From JALSJK01 sp964530345 (GTDB lineage Bacteria > Pseudomonadota > Gammaproteobacteria > Methylococcales > Methylomonadaceae): a stretch of 31,496 nucleotides of DNA. The translations under genes and the position numbers were made by a program. This document shows, piece after piece, positions 16,659 through 24,765 of the stretch. The first letter of the stretch is position 1, and every line of letters begins with the position of its first letter. The notes beneath the pieces were generated by a model. The model searched no databases and was not told the origin of the DNA. It saw only the letters and a list, made by a program, of their open reading frames with translations. The stretch spans positions 1 through 31,496 of the forward strand of contig CAZGYJ010000010.1 of NCBI GenBank assembly GCA_964530345.1. The letters are read 5' to 3'.

Positions 16659-18824
16659 ATGGAAACAAGCAAAGCAAATATTTACAACGCCCAACAACCT
16701 GATTCTACGTTAATACAAGATGATCCACTACTTCTTGCATTGCTTGCAATTTGCAAACTCTATAAGCGCCCCCAATCAGCTGATTTTTTGATTGCCGGAT
16801 TACCATTAGAAGACCACAAACTCACTCCAACATTATTCGTTAAAGCGGCCGAGCGAGCAGGATTATCAGCATCACTTATAAAAAGACCGCTCAAACAAAT
16901 CTCTAATCTGGTACTTCCTACTATCCTGATTCTCAAAAACCAACAGACTTGCATTCTAATTAAAAAACAAAAAGACCAGTTACATATCGTCATACCTGAA
17001 AGTCAAACGGGAGAAAAAATCATCAATGCTGAAGATTTGCAAAAAAACTATTCAGGCTATGCTTTTTTTGTACAACCACGGTATCAATTTGATGAGTCTT
17101 TGGAAGCAGCACAAACTTCCACTCCGAAGCACTGGTTCTGGGATGTTATTTTCCAATCCTGGCCTGTATACAGTGAAGTTTTTATTGCCTCAATTTTGAT
17201 TAATCTTTTTGCACTGGCATCGCCCTTGTTCATAATGAACGTTTATGATCGGGTTGTCCCAAATCGTGCCATTGAAACACTTTGGGTGTTAGCAGCTGGT
17301 GTTTTTATTGTTTTTTCATTTGATTTGTTAATAAAAATACTCCGCGGTTTTTTCATAGATGCGGCAGGAAAACGAGCCGATATCATTTTATCATCAACAA
17401 TATTTGAAAAAATACTTGGCATTCGTATGGACGCCAAACCTGCTTCAACTGGGGCGTTCGCCAACAACCTTCATGAATTTGAATCATTTCGGGACTTTTT
17501 AACCTCTGCCACACTTGCCACATTGATTGATCTGCCTTTTATCATATTATTCCTGTCTATTATCTGGTTGATTGGGGGTAGCCTGATTACTATTCCGATT
17601 GCAGCAATTCCTTTAGCTTTGATGACTGGACTCGTCATTCAAAAACCCTTGAAGAACACCATTCAAAAACTCTTCAATTTGTCTGCAAGCAAAAGCGCCA
17701 CTCTGATTGAAGCTCTTGGCAATCTGGAACCAATAAAAACCGTCAATGCAGAAGGACAATTACAAAAACAATGGGAAGAAAATATTGGGGAAATTGCCAA
17801 ACTTGGCATGAAATCACGATTTTTGGCTTCAATCGCCATTCATGCTTCGATTTTCTTCCAACAAACAGCTTCGATCAGTGTGGTGATTTTTGGCGTATAT
17901 AAAATTGCTGATGGCGAACTAACCACTGGCGGACTTATTGCCTGCACCATTTTGACGGGCAGGTGCATGGCTCCCATGTCCCAGGTTGCTTCGTTATTGA
18001 CTCGATATCATCAGGCCAAAGCTTCATTGAATTCATTGAACCAACTCATGAATCTACCCGGCGAACGAACCGACAAAAAACCCGTCACACGCCCGGCAAA
18101 AACAGGAAACATAGAATTTAAAAATGTTTCCTTCAGCTACCCTGACCAACCGCAGCAGGCACTTGATCGAGTTTCTTTTAAAATCAAAGCCGGTGAAAAA
18201 ATAGCGATCCTGGGACGAATTGGTTCTGGAAAAAGCACCATAGAAAAATTGATTCTGGCGTTATACGAACCACAAGAAGGATCAATCCTCATCGATGGCA
18301 CCGAAATCAAGCAATTCTATCCGGCCACGTTGAGACGACAAGTCGGTTACGTACCCCAAGAAATTTCACTGATGCGAGGCACTATTTACGACAATATTGT
18401 GTTTGGCGCCAAACACACTGATGAACATAAAATTGCCTCAGCAATAGAAATCTCCGGAGTAAAAGATTTCACTGCTCAGAATCCGCTTGGGCTGGATCTA
18501 CAAGTAGGCGAAAGAGGCGCAGCGTTATCAGGCGGTCAAAAACAAAGTATCGCTATTGCCAGAGCATTATTACATAATCCTCCTGTGTATATTTTGGATG
18601 AACCAACTAATGCCATGGACAGTCGCAGCGAGGAAACTTTTAAACAACGCTTCTCAAGACGTTTACAGAAAAATCAAACACTCCTTTTAATCACGCATCG
18701 CGCATCTCTACTAACGCTTGTCGACAGGATCATCGTTCTTGAAAATGGCAAAATAGTTGCCGACGGCGCTAAACAGCAAGTCCTGGATGCACTAAAACAC
18801 GGAAAAATAACGGCATCAACTTAA
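16659..18824 (+). CDS. type I secretion ABC transporter (LapB/LssB-like)
   Basis: A 721-residue inner-membrane exporter. An N-terminal C39-like domain (about 20-140; DDPLLLALLAICKLYKRPQS) lacks the catalytic Cys and so should bind rather than cleave its substrate, as in HlyB/LapB transporters of RTX proteins and large adhesins. Six transmembrane segments follow (about 165-440). The ATPase has Walker A GRIGSGKST (~518), Q-loop VPQEISLMRGTIYDNI, signature LSGGQKQ (~623), Walker B VYILDEP (~643) and the switch histidine in ITHRASLL. It begins a plus-strand cassette with the adaptor, a regulator and TolC. The ribosome-binding site before the ATG is poor. Confidence 0.93.
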   Translation: METSKANIYNAQQPDSTLIQDDPLLLALLAICKLYKRPQSADFLIAGLPLEDHKLTPTLFVKAAERAGLSASLIKRPLKQISNLVLPTILILKNQQTCILIKKQKDQLHIVIPESQTGEKIINAEDLQKNYSGYAFFVQPRYQFDESLEAAQTSTPKHWFWDVIFQSWPVYSEVFIASILINLFALASPLFIMNVYDRVVPNRAIETLWVLAAGVFIVFSFDLLIKILRGFFIDAAGKRADIILSSTIFEKILGIRMDAKPASTGAFANNLHEFESFRDFLTSATLATLIDLPFIILFLSIIWLIGGSLITIPIAAIPLALMTGLVIQKPLKNTIQKLFNLSASKSATLIEALGNLEPIKTVNAEGQLQKQWEENIGEIAKLGMKSRFLASIAIHASIFFQQTASISVVIFGVYKIADGELTTGGLIACTILTGRCMAPMSQVASLLTRYHQAKASLNSLNQLMNLPGERTDKKPVTRPAKTGNIEFKNVSFSYPDQPQQALDRVSFKIKAGEKIAILGRIGSGKSTIEKLILALYEPQEGSILIDGTEIKQFYPATLRRQVGYVPQEISLMRGTIYDNIVFGAKHTDEHKIASAIEISGVKDFTAQNPLGLDLQVGERGAALSGGQKQSIAIARALLHNPPVYILDEPTNAMDSRSEETFKQRFSRRLQKNQTLLLITHRASLLTLVDRIIVLENGKIVADGAKQQVLDALKHGKITAST

Positions 18825-18838
18825 ATAAAATCACAACC

Positions 18839-20194
18839 ATGCTCAACAAGATCATCGAATTAAAAGCTAAAAAAAAGACTCAGGAACAAGACCAGGCTTT
18901 TATTTCCAACATCCATGACAGTAATTTTTACGTCACTCCCCTGAAAGCCCATATTATTTTGTGGATTAGCTTTATTTTTGTCGTTGTTGCTTTGATTTGG
19001 GCAAATTACGCAAAACTTGACGAAGTCACTCGTGGCAGTGGCAAAATCATCCCGTCCAGCCAGATCCAGGTCATCCAAAATCTGGAAGGAGGGATTCTTG
19101 CTGAAATTATGGTTAACGAAGGTGACTTGGTCAAAAAAGCCCAGCCATTGCTCCGGCTTGATGATATTCGCTTTTCTTCATCTTTTAATGAAAGCCAAAT
19201 TAACTACTACGAACTACTGGCCAATATTGCCCGACTAACTGCAGAAGCCTACCAAGGACCATTGAAAATACCAGAAGAAGTTGCAAATAAGTTCCCTGAA
19301 CTTGCTGAAAACACCAAATCACTCTATCAATCTGAAAATTCTGAACTTAACGCCAATATTGGAGCGCTCCAACACCAATTAGCACAAAAACAACAGGAAC
19401 TATTAGAACTCAAGTCAAAAAAAAACCGGATATCAAGAAGCTACAGCCTGCTCAATAAGGAATTAAAAATGTCTGAACCTTTGGTTGCGCAAGGAGCGAT
19501 GTCTGAAGTTGAAATTTTACGCTTACGGAGAAACGCCAATGACCTTTATGGGGAATTAACCTCAACCAAACTGGCAATGCCAAGAATTCAATCAGCCATC
19601 AAAGAGGCAAAACAAAAAATTAAAGAAAAACAAGCTCATTTTCAATCTAAAGCACTCGAACAACTGAATAACAAAAAGGCTGAACTCAAAAAAGCCTCGG
19701 AAACCAACCTGGCTTTAAAAGACCAGGTAAATCGAACATTGGTCACTTCACCGGTTAAAGGAATTGTCAAACAACTCAAAATCAACACGATTGGCGGCGT
19801 CATCCAACCGGGCATGGATTTACTGGAAATTGTACCGGTTGAAGATCAACTACTAGTTGAAGCGAAAATTCGCCCGGCTGATATTGCGTTTCTTCACCCA
19901 GGCCAAAAGGCAATGGTAAAACTAACTGCTTATGATTTCTCAATTTATGGCGGATTACCTGCAATCTTGGAACATATCAGTGCCGACAGCATTATTGATG
20001 AAAATGACGGGCAAAGCTATTTTTTGATTCGCCTTCGTACAGAAAAAAACTATTTGCAAAAAAACGGGGATAAACTGGAAATAATTGCGGGGATGACCGC
20101 AGATATTGACATCTTAACTGGAAAAAAATCAGTACTGGACTATATATTAAAACCAATACTCAAAGCTAAAGCGAATGCCTTGACAGAAAGATAG
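18839..20194 (+). CDS. type I secretion periplasmic adaptor, HlyD family
   Basis: A 451-residue membrane-fusion protein linking the ABC transporter to the TolC channel. It has a short cytoplasmic N-terminus, one transmembrane helix (about 38-58), a first biotinyl-lipoyl half (RGSGKIIPSSQIQVIQNLEG), a long coiled-coil hairpin (about 165-300, rich in Gln/Glu/Lys) and the second lipoyl half and beta-barrel (VTSPVKGIVKQLKINTIGGV; IRPADIAFLHPGQKAMVKLT). The C-terminal ILTGKKSVLDYILKPI is typical of HlyD/LapC. It starts 14 bases after the transporter. Confidence 0.94.
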   Translation: MLNKIIELKAKKKTQEQDQAFISNIHDSNFYVTPLKAHIILWISFIFVVVALIWANYAKLDEVTRGSGKIIPSSQIQVIQNLEGGILAEIMVNEGDLVKKAQPLLRLDDIRFSSSFNESQINYYELLANIARLTAEAYQGPLKIPEEVANKFPELAENTKSLYQSENSELNANIGALQHQLAQKQQELLELKSKKNRISRSYSLLNKELKMSEPLVAQGAMSEVEILRLRRNANDLYGELTSTKLAMPRIQSAIKEAKQKIKEKQAHFQSKALEQLNNKKAELKKASETNLALKDQVNRTLVTSPVKGIVKQLKINTIGGVIQPGMDLLEIVPVEDQLLVEAKIRPADIAFLHPGQKAMVKLTAYDFSIYGGLPAILEHISADSIIDENDGQSYFLIRLRTEKNYLQKNGDKLEIIAGMTADIDILTGKKSVLDYILKPILKAKANALTER

Positions 20195-20214
20195 CTGATT
20201 TTTTTCCACTAAAT

Positions 20215-20865
20215 ATGAGCAATATTTTTATTTTTACAAAAAACCCGCGCCTTCTAAAAAAATGGAAAAATGCGCTGACTGATTCCTATACCGTGCAATA
20301 CACAACCGACGTATTTGATATACCTGCCGATATTAAACCTGAATCTCTCATTATTCTCGACACATCGTTTTTTATTGAAAACATCATTGAGTTTAGCTAT
20401 TTAGAAAAATTTCCTGCTAAAGTCTTGATCATGGGTGATCAATATCCCGAAAATGCCCAAATTCAGGCTATTGCCTTTGGAGCTTCCGGTTACTGCGAAA
20501 ATAACTATCCAGACCCGCTGTTTCTCAAAGCCGTTAAGAGTGTTCTGGCTGGTGAAATATGGCTACAACGCCACCTACTTCCGAAAGTTATCGGAACTTT
20601 TGCCAAAATACCAAAAAACAATATCAATAATGGCGACAACAAGAAATATGAACAATTATTGAAAGAGCTATCCAATCGGGAACTTGATGTCGCAAAAATG
20701 ATTGGAGATGGAAAAACTAATAAAGTTATAGCTTCATCGTTAGAAATTTCTGAACGGACAGTAAAGGCTCACTTAACTTCAATCTACAAAAAGCTCCATA
20801 TCCCTGACCGGCTTCATTTGGCGATTTCCATTTCTGAAATAAATTCTAATCACAACAGCGCCTAA
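20215..20865 (+). CDS. LuxR-type response regulator with degenerate receiver
   Basis: A 216-residue regulator. The C-terminal GerE/LuxR helix-turn-helix is canonical: LSNRELDVAKMIGDGKTNKV, ASSLEISERTVKAHLTSIYK, KLHIPDRLHLAI. The N-terminal ~120 residues fit a receiver fold but lack the acidic pair after strand 1 (MSNIFIFTKNPRLL) and the conserved lysine (GYCENNYPD); an Asp in SLIILDTSFF could be the phosphoacceptor position. It is therefore probably not controlled by ordinary phosphorylation. It lies between the adaptor and TolC genes, 20 bases after the first, and is a good candidate for local control of the secretion cassette. Confidence 0.88.
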   Translation: MSNIFIFTKNPRLLKKWKNALTDSYTVQYTTDVFDIPADIKPESLIILDTSFFIENIIEFSYLEKFPAKVLIMGDQYPENAQIQAIAFGASGYCENNYPDPLFLKAVKSVLAGEIWLQRHLLPKVIGTFAKIPKNNINNGDNKKYEQLLKELSNRELDVAKMIGDGKTNKVIASSLEISERTVKAHLTSIYKKLHIPDRLHLAISISEINSNHNSA

Positions 20866-20887
20866 ACAAATCTGACACTTCATAAAC

Positions 20888-20917
20888 TTGTGATATTCTG
20901 TTGATTTCCAATATAAT
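20888..20917 (+). promoter_or_regulatory. sigma-70 promoter upstream of tolC-like gene
   Basis: TTGTGA (20888-20893) and a perfect TATAAT (20912-20917) are 18 bases apart, 75 bases before the ATG of the outer-membrane gene. It would let the outer-membrane component be made independently of the upstream operon. Confidence 0.6.
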
Positions 20918-20921
20918 AACG

Positions 20922-20950
20922 TTGACAAGGTAATTTTTTTCCATTTACCT
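20922..20950 (+). promoter_or_regulatory. TTGACA element with AGGTAA-N11-TTACCT dyad
   Basis: A perfect -35-like TTGACA (20922-20927) is followed at once by an inverted repeat, AGGTAA and TTACCT separated by 11 bases. It lies just past the TATAAT of the tolC-like promoter, where an operator or a 5'-UTR hairpin would act. No good second -10 is visible. Confidence 0.35.
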
Positions 20951-20991
20951 GTTGGTTTCTAATCACTCTAATCAAAAAAATAGAAATTATC

Positions 20992-22329
20992 ATGCGTGTA
21001 TCACGTTTATATGCAATAAGCTGTTTCGCCGCCGGTATAACCCTGTCTACCTGTATTTATGCACAAAATCTACAGGAAGCCGTACAGCTAACCATCGATG
21101 AAAATCCTGAAATTCAACGCGCCAGATCAGAACGATTGGCCGTGGAGCAGGAAATCAGCCAAGCAAAATCAAGTTACTTCCCTTCCATTGATTTACATGC
21201 CGGGTATGGTTTTGAAAGAAGCAATAACCCGGTGACCCGACGCGGCAATCCTGATGGAAAAAAAAGAAACGTTGATTATGATCGCACTGAGTTATCTGCC
21301 AGTTTAAGACAAATGTTGTTTGATGGCTTTGCTACTCCTAGTGAAGTTAAACGACATAAAGCCAGGACTGATGCTCGCGCCTACAGTGTTTTTGGGCAAG
21401 CTGAAATTACTGCCCTTGATGCTGTTGAAGCTTATCTAAATGTACTGCGTCGCAAGGATTTGCTACAACTCGCCAAAGAGAATCTAGAAATCCACCAACG
21501 CACTAACGATCAAATTATGCTCCGGGCAGAACGAGGCGTTGGGAAAAAAGCTGATGCCCAACAGTCTCTGGGACGATTAGCGTTGGCAGAAAGCAACGTA
21601 AAATCTGAAGAAGGAAATTTATTTGATACTGAAACCGCTTTTCAACGGGTTATCGGAGTTTTACCTAAAAATCTGGAGCCTGCTCCAGATCCTATTGACA
21701 GCATACCGGAAAGTATTGATGCTGCAATTGAAGAGGCGATTGCCAATCACCCCATTTTGAAATCTGCTAACTCAGACATTGAATCGGCTTTCGCCCAACA
21801 CAAAACTGCAGCTTCAAGTTATTATCCAAGAGTTGATTTTGAAGCTGGTTACTCCTGGAATAATAATCTCGATGGCGTGCCTGACAAAAATGAAGATCTC
21901 ACTGCTATGGTCAGAATGAATTGGAATGTTTTTAATGGTGGCAAGGATATTGCAAAACGAAACGAAACTGCTCACCGCATTACCGAGGCAAAAAATATTC
22001 GGGATAATACTTATCGTCAGGTCGTTGAAAGCATGAGATTATCCTGGACTGCTTATCAGACAGTTAAAAACCAGATGGTATTTTTCAAACGCCATAGCGA
22101 TGCCAGCATTAAAACCCACCAGGCCTATCAACAGCAATTTAACATCGGTCAACGTACTTTACTGGATTTACTTGATTCCGCAAATGAAATGTATTTGGCA
22201 AAAAGCGCTTATGTTAATGCTCTGTATGATCAGCAGTTTGCCATGTATCGTATTTTGACCAGTAAAGGTATGTTGAATCAATTCCTGGGCACTCAATTAC
22301 CTGAAGAAACTGTTCCCATTAAAAACTAG
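20992..22329 (+). CDS. tolC: TolC-family outer-membrane channel of type I secretion
   Basis: A 445-residue outer-membrane efflux protein. A signal peptide ends about residue 25 (STCIYA|QNLQEA). The two tandem OEP halves are visible: the first begins LQEAVQLTIDENPEIQRARS with the beta segment YFPSIDLHAGYGFER, the second begins AAIEEAIANHPILKSANSDI with YYPRVDFEAGYSWNN. The second helical coil contains the typical QQFNIGQRTLLDLLDSANEM. It closes the secretion cassette and would form the trimeric exit duct for the ABC/HlyD pair. General multidrug TolC function is also possible. Confidence 0.94.
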   Translation: MRVSRLYAISCFAAGITLSTCIYAQNLQEAVQLTIDENPEIQRARSERLAVEQEISQAKSSYFPSIDLHAGYGFERSNNPVTRRGNPDGKKRNVDYDRTELSASLRQMLFDGFATPSEVKRHKARTDARAYSVFGQAEITALDAVEAYLNVLRRKDLLQLAKENLEIHQRTNDQIMLRAERGVGKKADAQQSLGRLALAESNVKSEEGNLFDTETAFQRVIGVLPKNLEPAPDPIDSIPESIDAAIEEAIANHPILKSANSDIESAFAQHKTAASSYYPRVDFEAGYSWNNNLDGVPDKNEDLTAMVRMNWNVFNGGKDIAKRNETAHRITEAKNIRDNTYRQVVESMRLSWTAYQTVKNQMVFFKRHSDASIKTHQAYQQQFNIGQRTLLDLLDSANEMYLAKSAYVNALYDQQFAMYRILTSKGMLNQFLGTQLPEETVPIKN

Positions 22330-22378
22330 GAGGCTGCCGGGTTTAGGGGCGTAGCCCTATGTACCAGCCAAGCTTCCT
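22328..22378. terminator. nested hairpin between convergent tolC and rnd
   Basis: GGCTG (22332-22336) pairs with CAGCC (22365-22369), AGGA with TTCCT at the outside, and TAGGG with CCCTA in the inner arm, giving a GC-rich nested stem in AT-rich surroundings. It overlaps the last base pair of the tolC stop and lies 12 bases from the end of rnd. No T run follows on either strand. It may be a bidirectional terminator or a small dispersed repeat. Confidence 0.5.
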
Positions 22379-22390
22379 GGATGGAATAAT

Positions 22391-23542
22391 TTATTTATGT
22401 TCTACGGCAATTCTGCCTTTTGTGATTGTAAGGCAGGAATTACCTTGTAGCATCTGAAGTAACTCCTTCCCCGCCATTTCATAACGCCAACCTTTTAACA
22501 ACGAACAACTTTGATCTTCAATCAATAGTTTTTCGATATCTTTACGAGTTGCAAGAATTGAAGGATTTAATGAATTTTGATCCGCCCTAACACGAACAAT
22601 CGCGCCTAAAACATCAATAATAGCCTCTTGTCCTGGAGTTTTTTTAGCTGGCTTTCCATTTTCATGTAATTTTATCGGCGCTTGATTTTGTGCTTGCTTA
22701 ACAAGCTCACATAATCGTCTGCCATGTAGTTTGGCAGTACGCATATTCATATTTCTGACTTTAAAAAACTCAGACATTGTTATTGGCTGTAATCGTGCGA
22801 TATCCAGTAACAAATCATCTTTAAGCAACCAGCCTCTCGGTTTATTTTCCTTTTTTGCTGTTTTTTCCCGCCACACAGCCAAATATTGAAGAACAGATAG
22901 CTGCTTTCCTGTCAGTTTATTTTTTCCGCGAATTTTTAACCATGCGTTTTCCACCGGAATATCATATAAATCAGGTTGTAATAGTTTGTTGAAATCTTCT
23001 TTTAGCCAATCAGATCTTCCCATCTCAGCTAATTTTTTGATCATGATTTGATAAATTTGTGCCAAATAGATCACATCGTCCGCCGCATATTTAAGCTGGT
23101 CTTCGCTTAAAGGGCGAATACTCCAATCAGTTCTGGTATGGGCCTTGTCAAGATTAATATTCAAATAAGTGGATACCAACATCGCGTATCCCGGATTATC
23201 CTGAACTCCTAGAACAGGAGCAGCCAGTTGAGTATCAAATACAGGCTCTAGAATTGATCCGGTCAAATGATAAAAAATCTCAAAATCCTGCTGACAAGAG
23301 TGTAAAACCTTAACAATATCACGACTGCTAAGAACCTCGAAAAGCATATCCAGAGAAGGTAAAACTAAAGGATCGACACAAGCCACCCATTCCAAAGTAG
23401 CTATCTGCAAAAGGCAAAACTTTGGATAATAGGTCTTCTCTCGGAGGAATTCTGTATCAAGAGCCAGCCATTTTTCTTGTTGGATTTTGCTGCACAATTG
23501 CCCTAGTTTCTCTGGTGTATCAATATATTGAATGGCTTGCAT
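22391..23542 (-). CDS. rnd: ribonuclease D
   Basis: A 383-residue 3'-5' exoribonuclease that trims tRNA 3' ends. The DEDDy catalytic residues are present: Asp and Glu in LALDTEFLREKTY, Asp in LHSCQQDFEIFYHL, and the Tyr/Asp of LKYAADDVIYLAQIY. An HRDC domain follows (VLQYLAVWREKTAKKENKPR, about 215-290), then a second helical domain. Length matches E. coli RNase D (375). It is divergent from the adjacent hydrolase gene with a 65-bp shared upstream region. Confidence 0.95.
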   Translation of the reverse strand: MQAIQYIDTPEKLGQLCSKIQQEKWLALDTEFLREKTYYPKFCLLQIATLEWVACVDPLVLPSLDMLFEVLSSRDIVKVLHSCQQDFEIFYHLTGSILEPVFDTQLAAPVLGVQDNPGYAMLVSTYLNINLDKAHTRTDWSIRPLSEDQLKYAADDVIYLAQIYQIMIKKLAEMGRSDWLKEDFNKLLQPDLYDIPVENAWLKIRGKNKLTGKQLSVLQYLAVWREKTAKKENKPRGWLLKDDLLLDIARLQPITMSEFFKVRNMNMRTAKLHGRRLCELVKQAQNQAPIKLHENGKPAKKTPGQEAIIDVLGAIVRVRADQNSLNPSILATRKDIEKLLIEDQSCSLLKGWRYEMAGKELLQMLQGNSCLTITKGRIAVEHK

Positions 23543-23607
23543 AAATTACTGTTAAAAGCTAAATGATTGAATGGTAAAATTAAGTCCAGTCTGTTATATA
23601 TACGAAT

Positions 23608-24240
23608 ATGAAATATATCATTATCCCAGTAACACCTTACCAACAAAACTGTTCTTTGCTAATTTGTGAAAAAACCAACAAAGCCGCCCTGGTGGATCCT
23701 GGTGGTGACGTAGATTTAATTCTGACAGCACTCGATAAACAACAGGCCGAACTGGAAAAAATATTTCTTACCCACGGCCATCTCGACCATGTTGGCGCTA
23801 CTCCTGAACTGACTTCAATGTTTTCAGTTGCTGTCGAAGGACCTCATCATGAGGATCAATTCTGGTTAGAGGCGCTTCCTTCTCAATGCGCTTCTTTTGG
23901 CTTTCCTACAGTAGAAGCATTCACTCCTGACTGTTGGTTAAAAGATGGCGATAAAGTTGAATTTGGCGACATCAAGCTTGATGTCATCCACTGCCCCGGG
24001 CATACGCCAGGCCATATCGTTTTCTTTAATCCACAAGAAAAATTAGCCTGGGTTGGCGATGTACTATTCAATGGATCCATTGGCCGGACTGACTTTCCTA
24101 AAGGCGATTTTCATACATTAATTCATTCCATCAAGGATAAACTATGGCCTTTAGGTGAAAAGGTTGCTTTTATACCTGGCCACGGCCCCATGTCAACTTT
24201 TGGCGAGGAGATGCACAGCAACCCTTTTGTGGCTGACTGA
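23608..24240 (+). CDS. ycbL: metallo-beta-lactamase-fold hydrolase, YcbL/glyoxalase II-like
   Basis: A 210-residue cytosolic hydrolase. Zinc ligands are all present: THGHLDH, the His of CPGHTPGH, the Asp of AWVGDVLFNGSIGRTDF and the His of FIPGHGPMSTFG. N-terminus (MKYIIIPVTPYQQNCSLLIC) and overall length closely match E. coli YcbL, a type II glyoxalase-like thioesterase. The substrate is not certain; hydrolysis of S-lactoylglutathione is the family expectation. The last 48 bases overlap the end of the convergent RNA-binding gene. Confidence 0.9.
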   Translation: MKYIIIPVTPYQQNCSLLICEKTNKAALVDPGGDVDLILTALDKQQAELEKIFLTHGHLDHVGATPELTSMFSVAVEGPHHEDQFWLEALPSQCASFGFPTVEAFTPDCWLKDGDKVEFGDIKLDVIHCPGHTPGHIVFFNPQEKLAWVGDVLFNGSIGRTDFPKGDFHTLIHSIKDKLWPLGEKVAFIPGHGPMSTFGEEMHSNPFVAD

Positions 24241-24744
24241 TGATTTTTTCTTTCTGTGTTTTTTCCCAGATCTTTTTTTTAAACGTTGAATACCTAATTG
24301 TTTCTGATTGATGGTAACTGCTTTCAAATGCTGTAAAAGTTCAGTCGGCATTCCATTTGGCAATTGAACCAACGTATATTGATCTCGAATATCGATACGC
24401 CCGATTTGTCGCCGCTCAACACCTGACTCTTCAACCAAAACTTGTTTTAATATTTCGACCGAAATTCTATGCTCTTTTCCAACCTCGATTCGATACCAAA
24501 ACATTCGTATATTTTGTAAAGCACAAGCCTGGTTCCGCTCCGTTTTAAATTTTTTTTCTTCTTCAGCCTTGCAAAACTGTTCCTGCAACAAAAAGTTCAA
24601 TGCTGCTGCTGCAACGATTGGATCAATATCCAATTTCGACAATATGCTCTTCTGTAAAACAATATACTCAGTTAAATCTTTGTCTTTGACGACCGTCCTT
24701 ATTCTATCCTCCAATTGTTTCTGGAACTGAATATCTTTTTTCAT
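24193..24744 (-). CDS. stand-alone DbpA-type RNA-binding protein
   Basis: A 183-residue protein. Residues about 85-155 resemble the DbpA RNA-binding domain (RRM-like) found at the C-terminus of DEAD-box helicases DbpA/DeaD: FWYRIEVGKEHRISVEILKQ, IGRIDIRDQYTLVQLPNGM, LKAVTINQKQLGIQRLKKR. The helicase core is absent. The N-terminal ~70 residues resemble the helical linker segment seen ahead of that domain in DeaD (VLQKSILSKLDIDPIVAAAA), and the tail is strongly basic (KKRSGKKHRKKKSS). It starts 21 bases after surA, where many gammaproteobacteria have pdxA. RNA binding is inferred from the fold and charge. Confidence 0.75.
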   Translation of the reverse strand: MKKDIQFQKQLEDRIRTVVKDKDLTEYIVLQKSILSKLDIDPIVAAAALNFLLQEQFCKAEEEKKFKTERNQACALQNIRMFWYRIEVGKEHRISVEILKQVLVEESGVERRQIGRIDIRDQYTLVQLPNGMPTELLQHLKAVTINQKQLGIQRLKKRSGKKHRKKKSSVSHKRVAVHLLAKS

Positions 24745-24765
24745 GTTGTTATTCTTGTCTACCGG

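Noticed and set aside
16659..18824. Peptidase-containing bacteriocin exporter
   Set aside because: The N-terminal C39-like domain lacks the catalytic cysteine, which fits the RTX/adhesin exporters instead.
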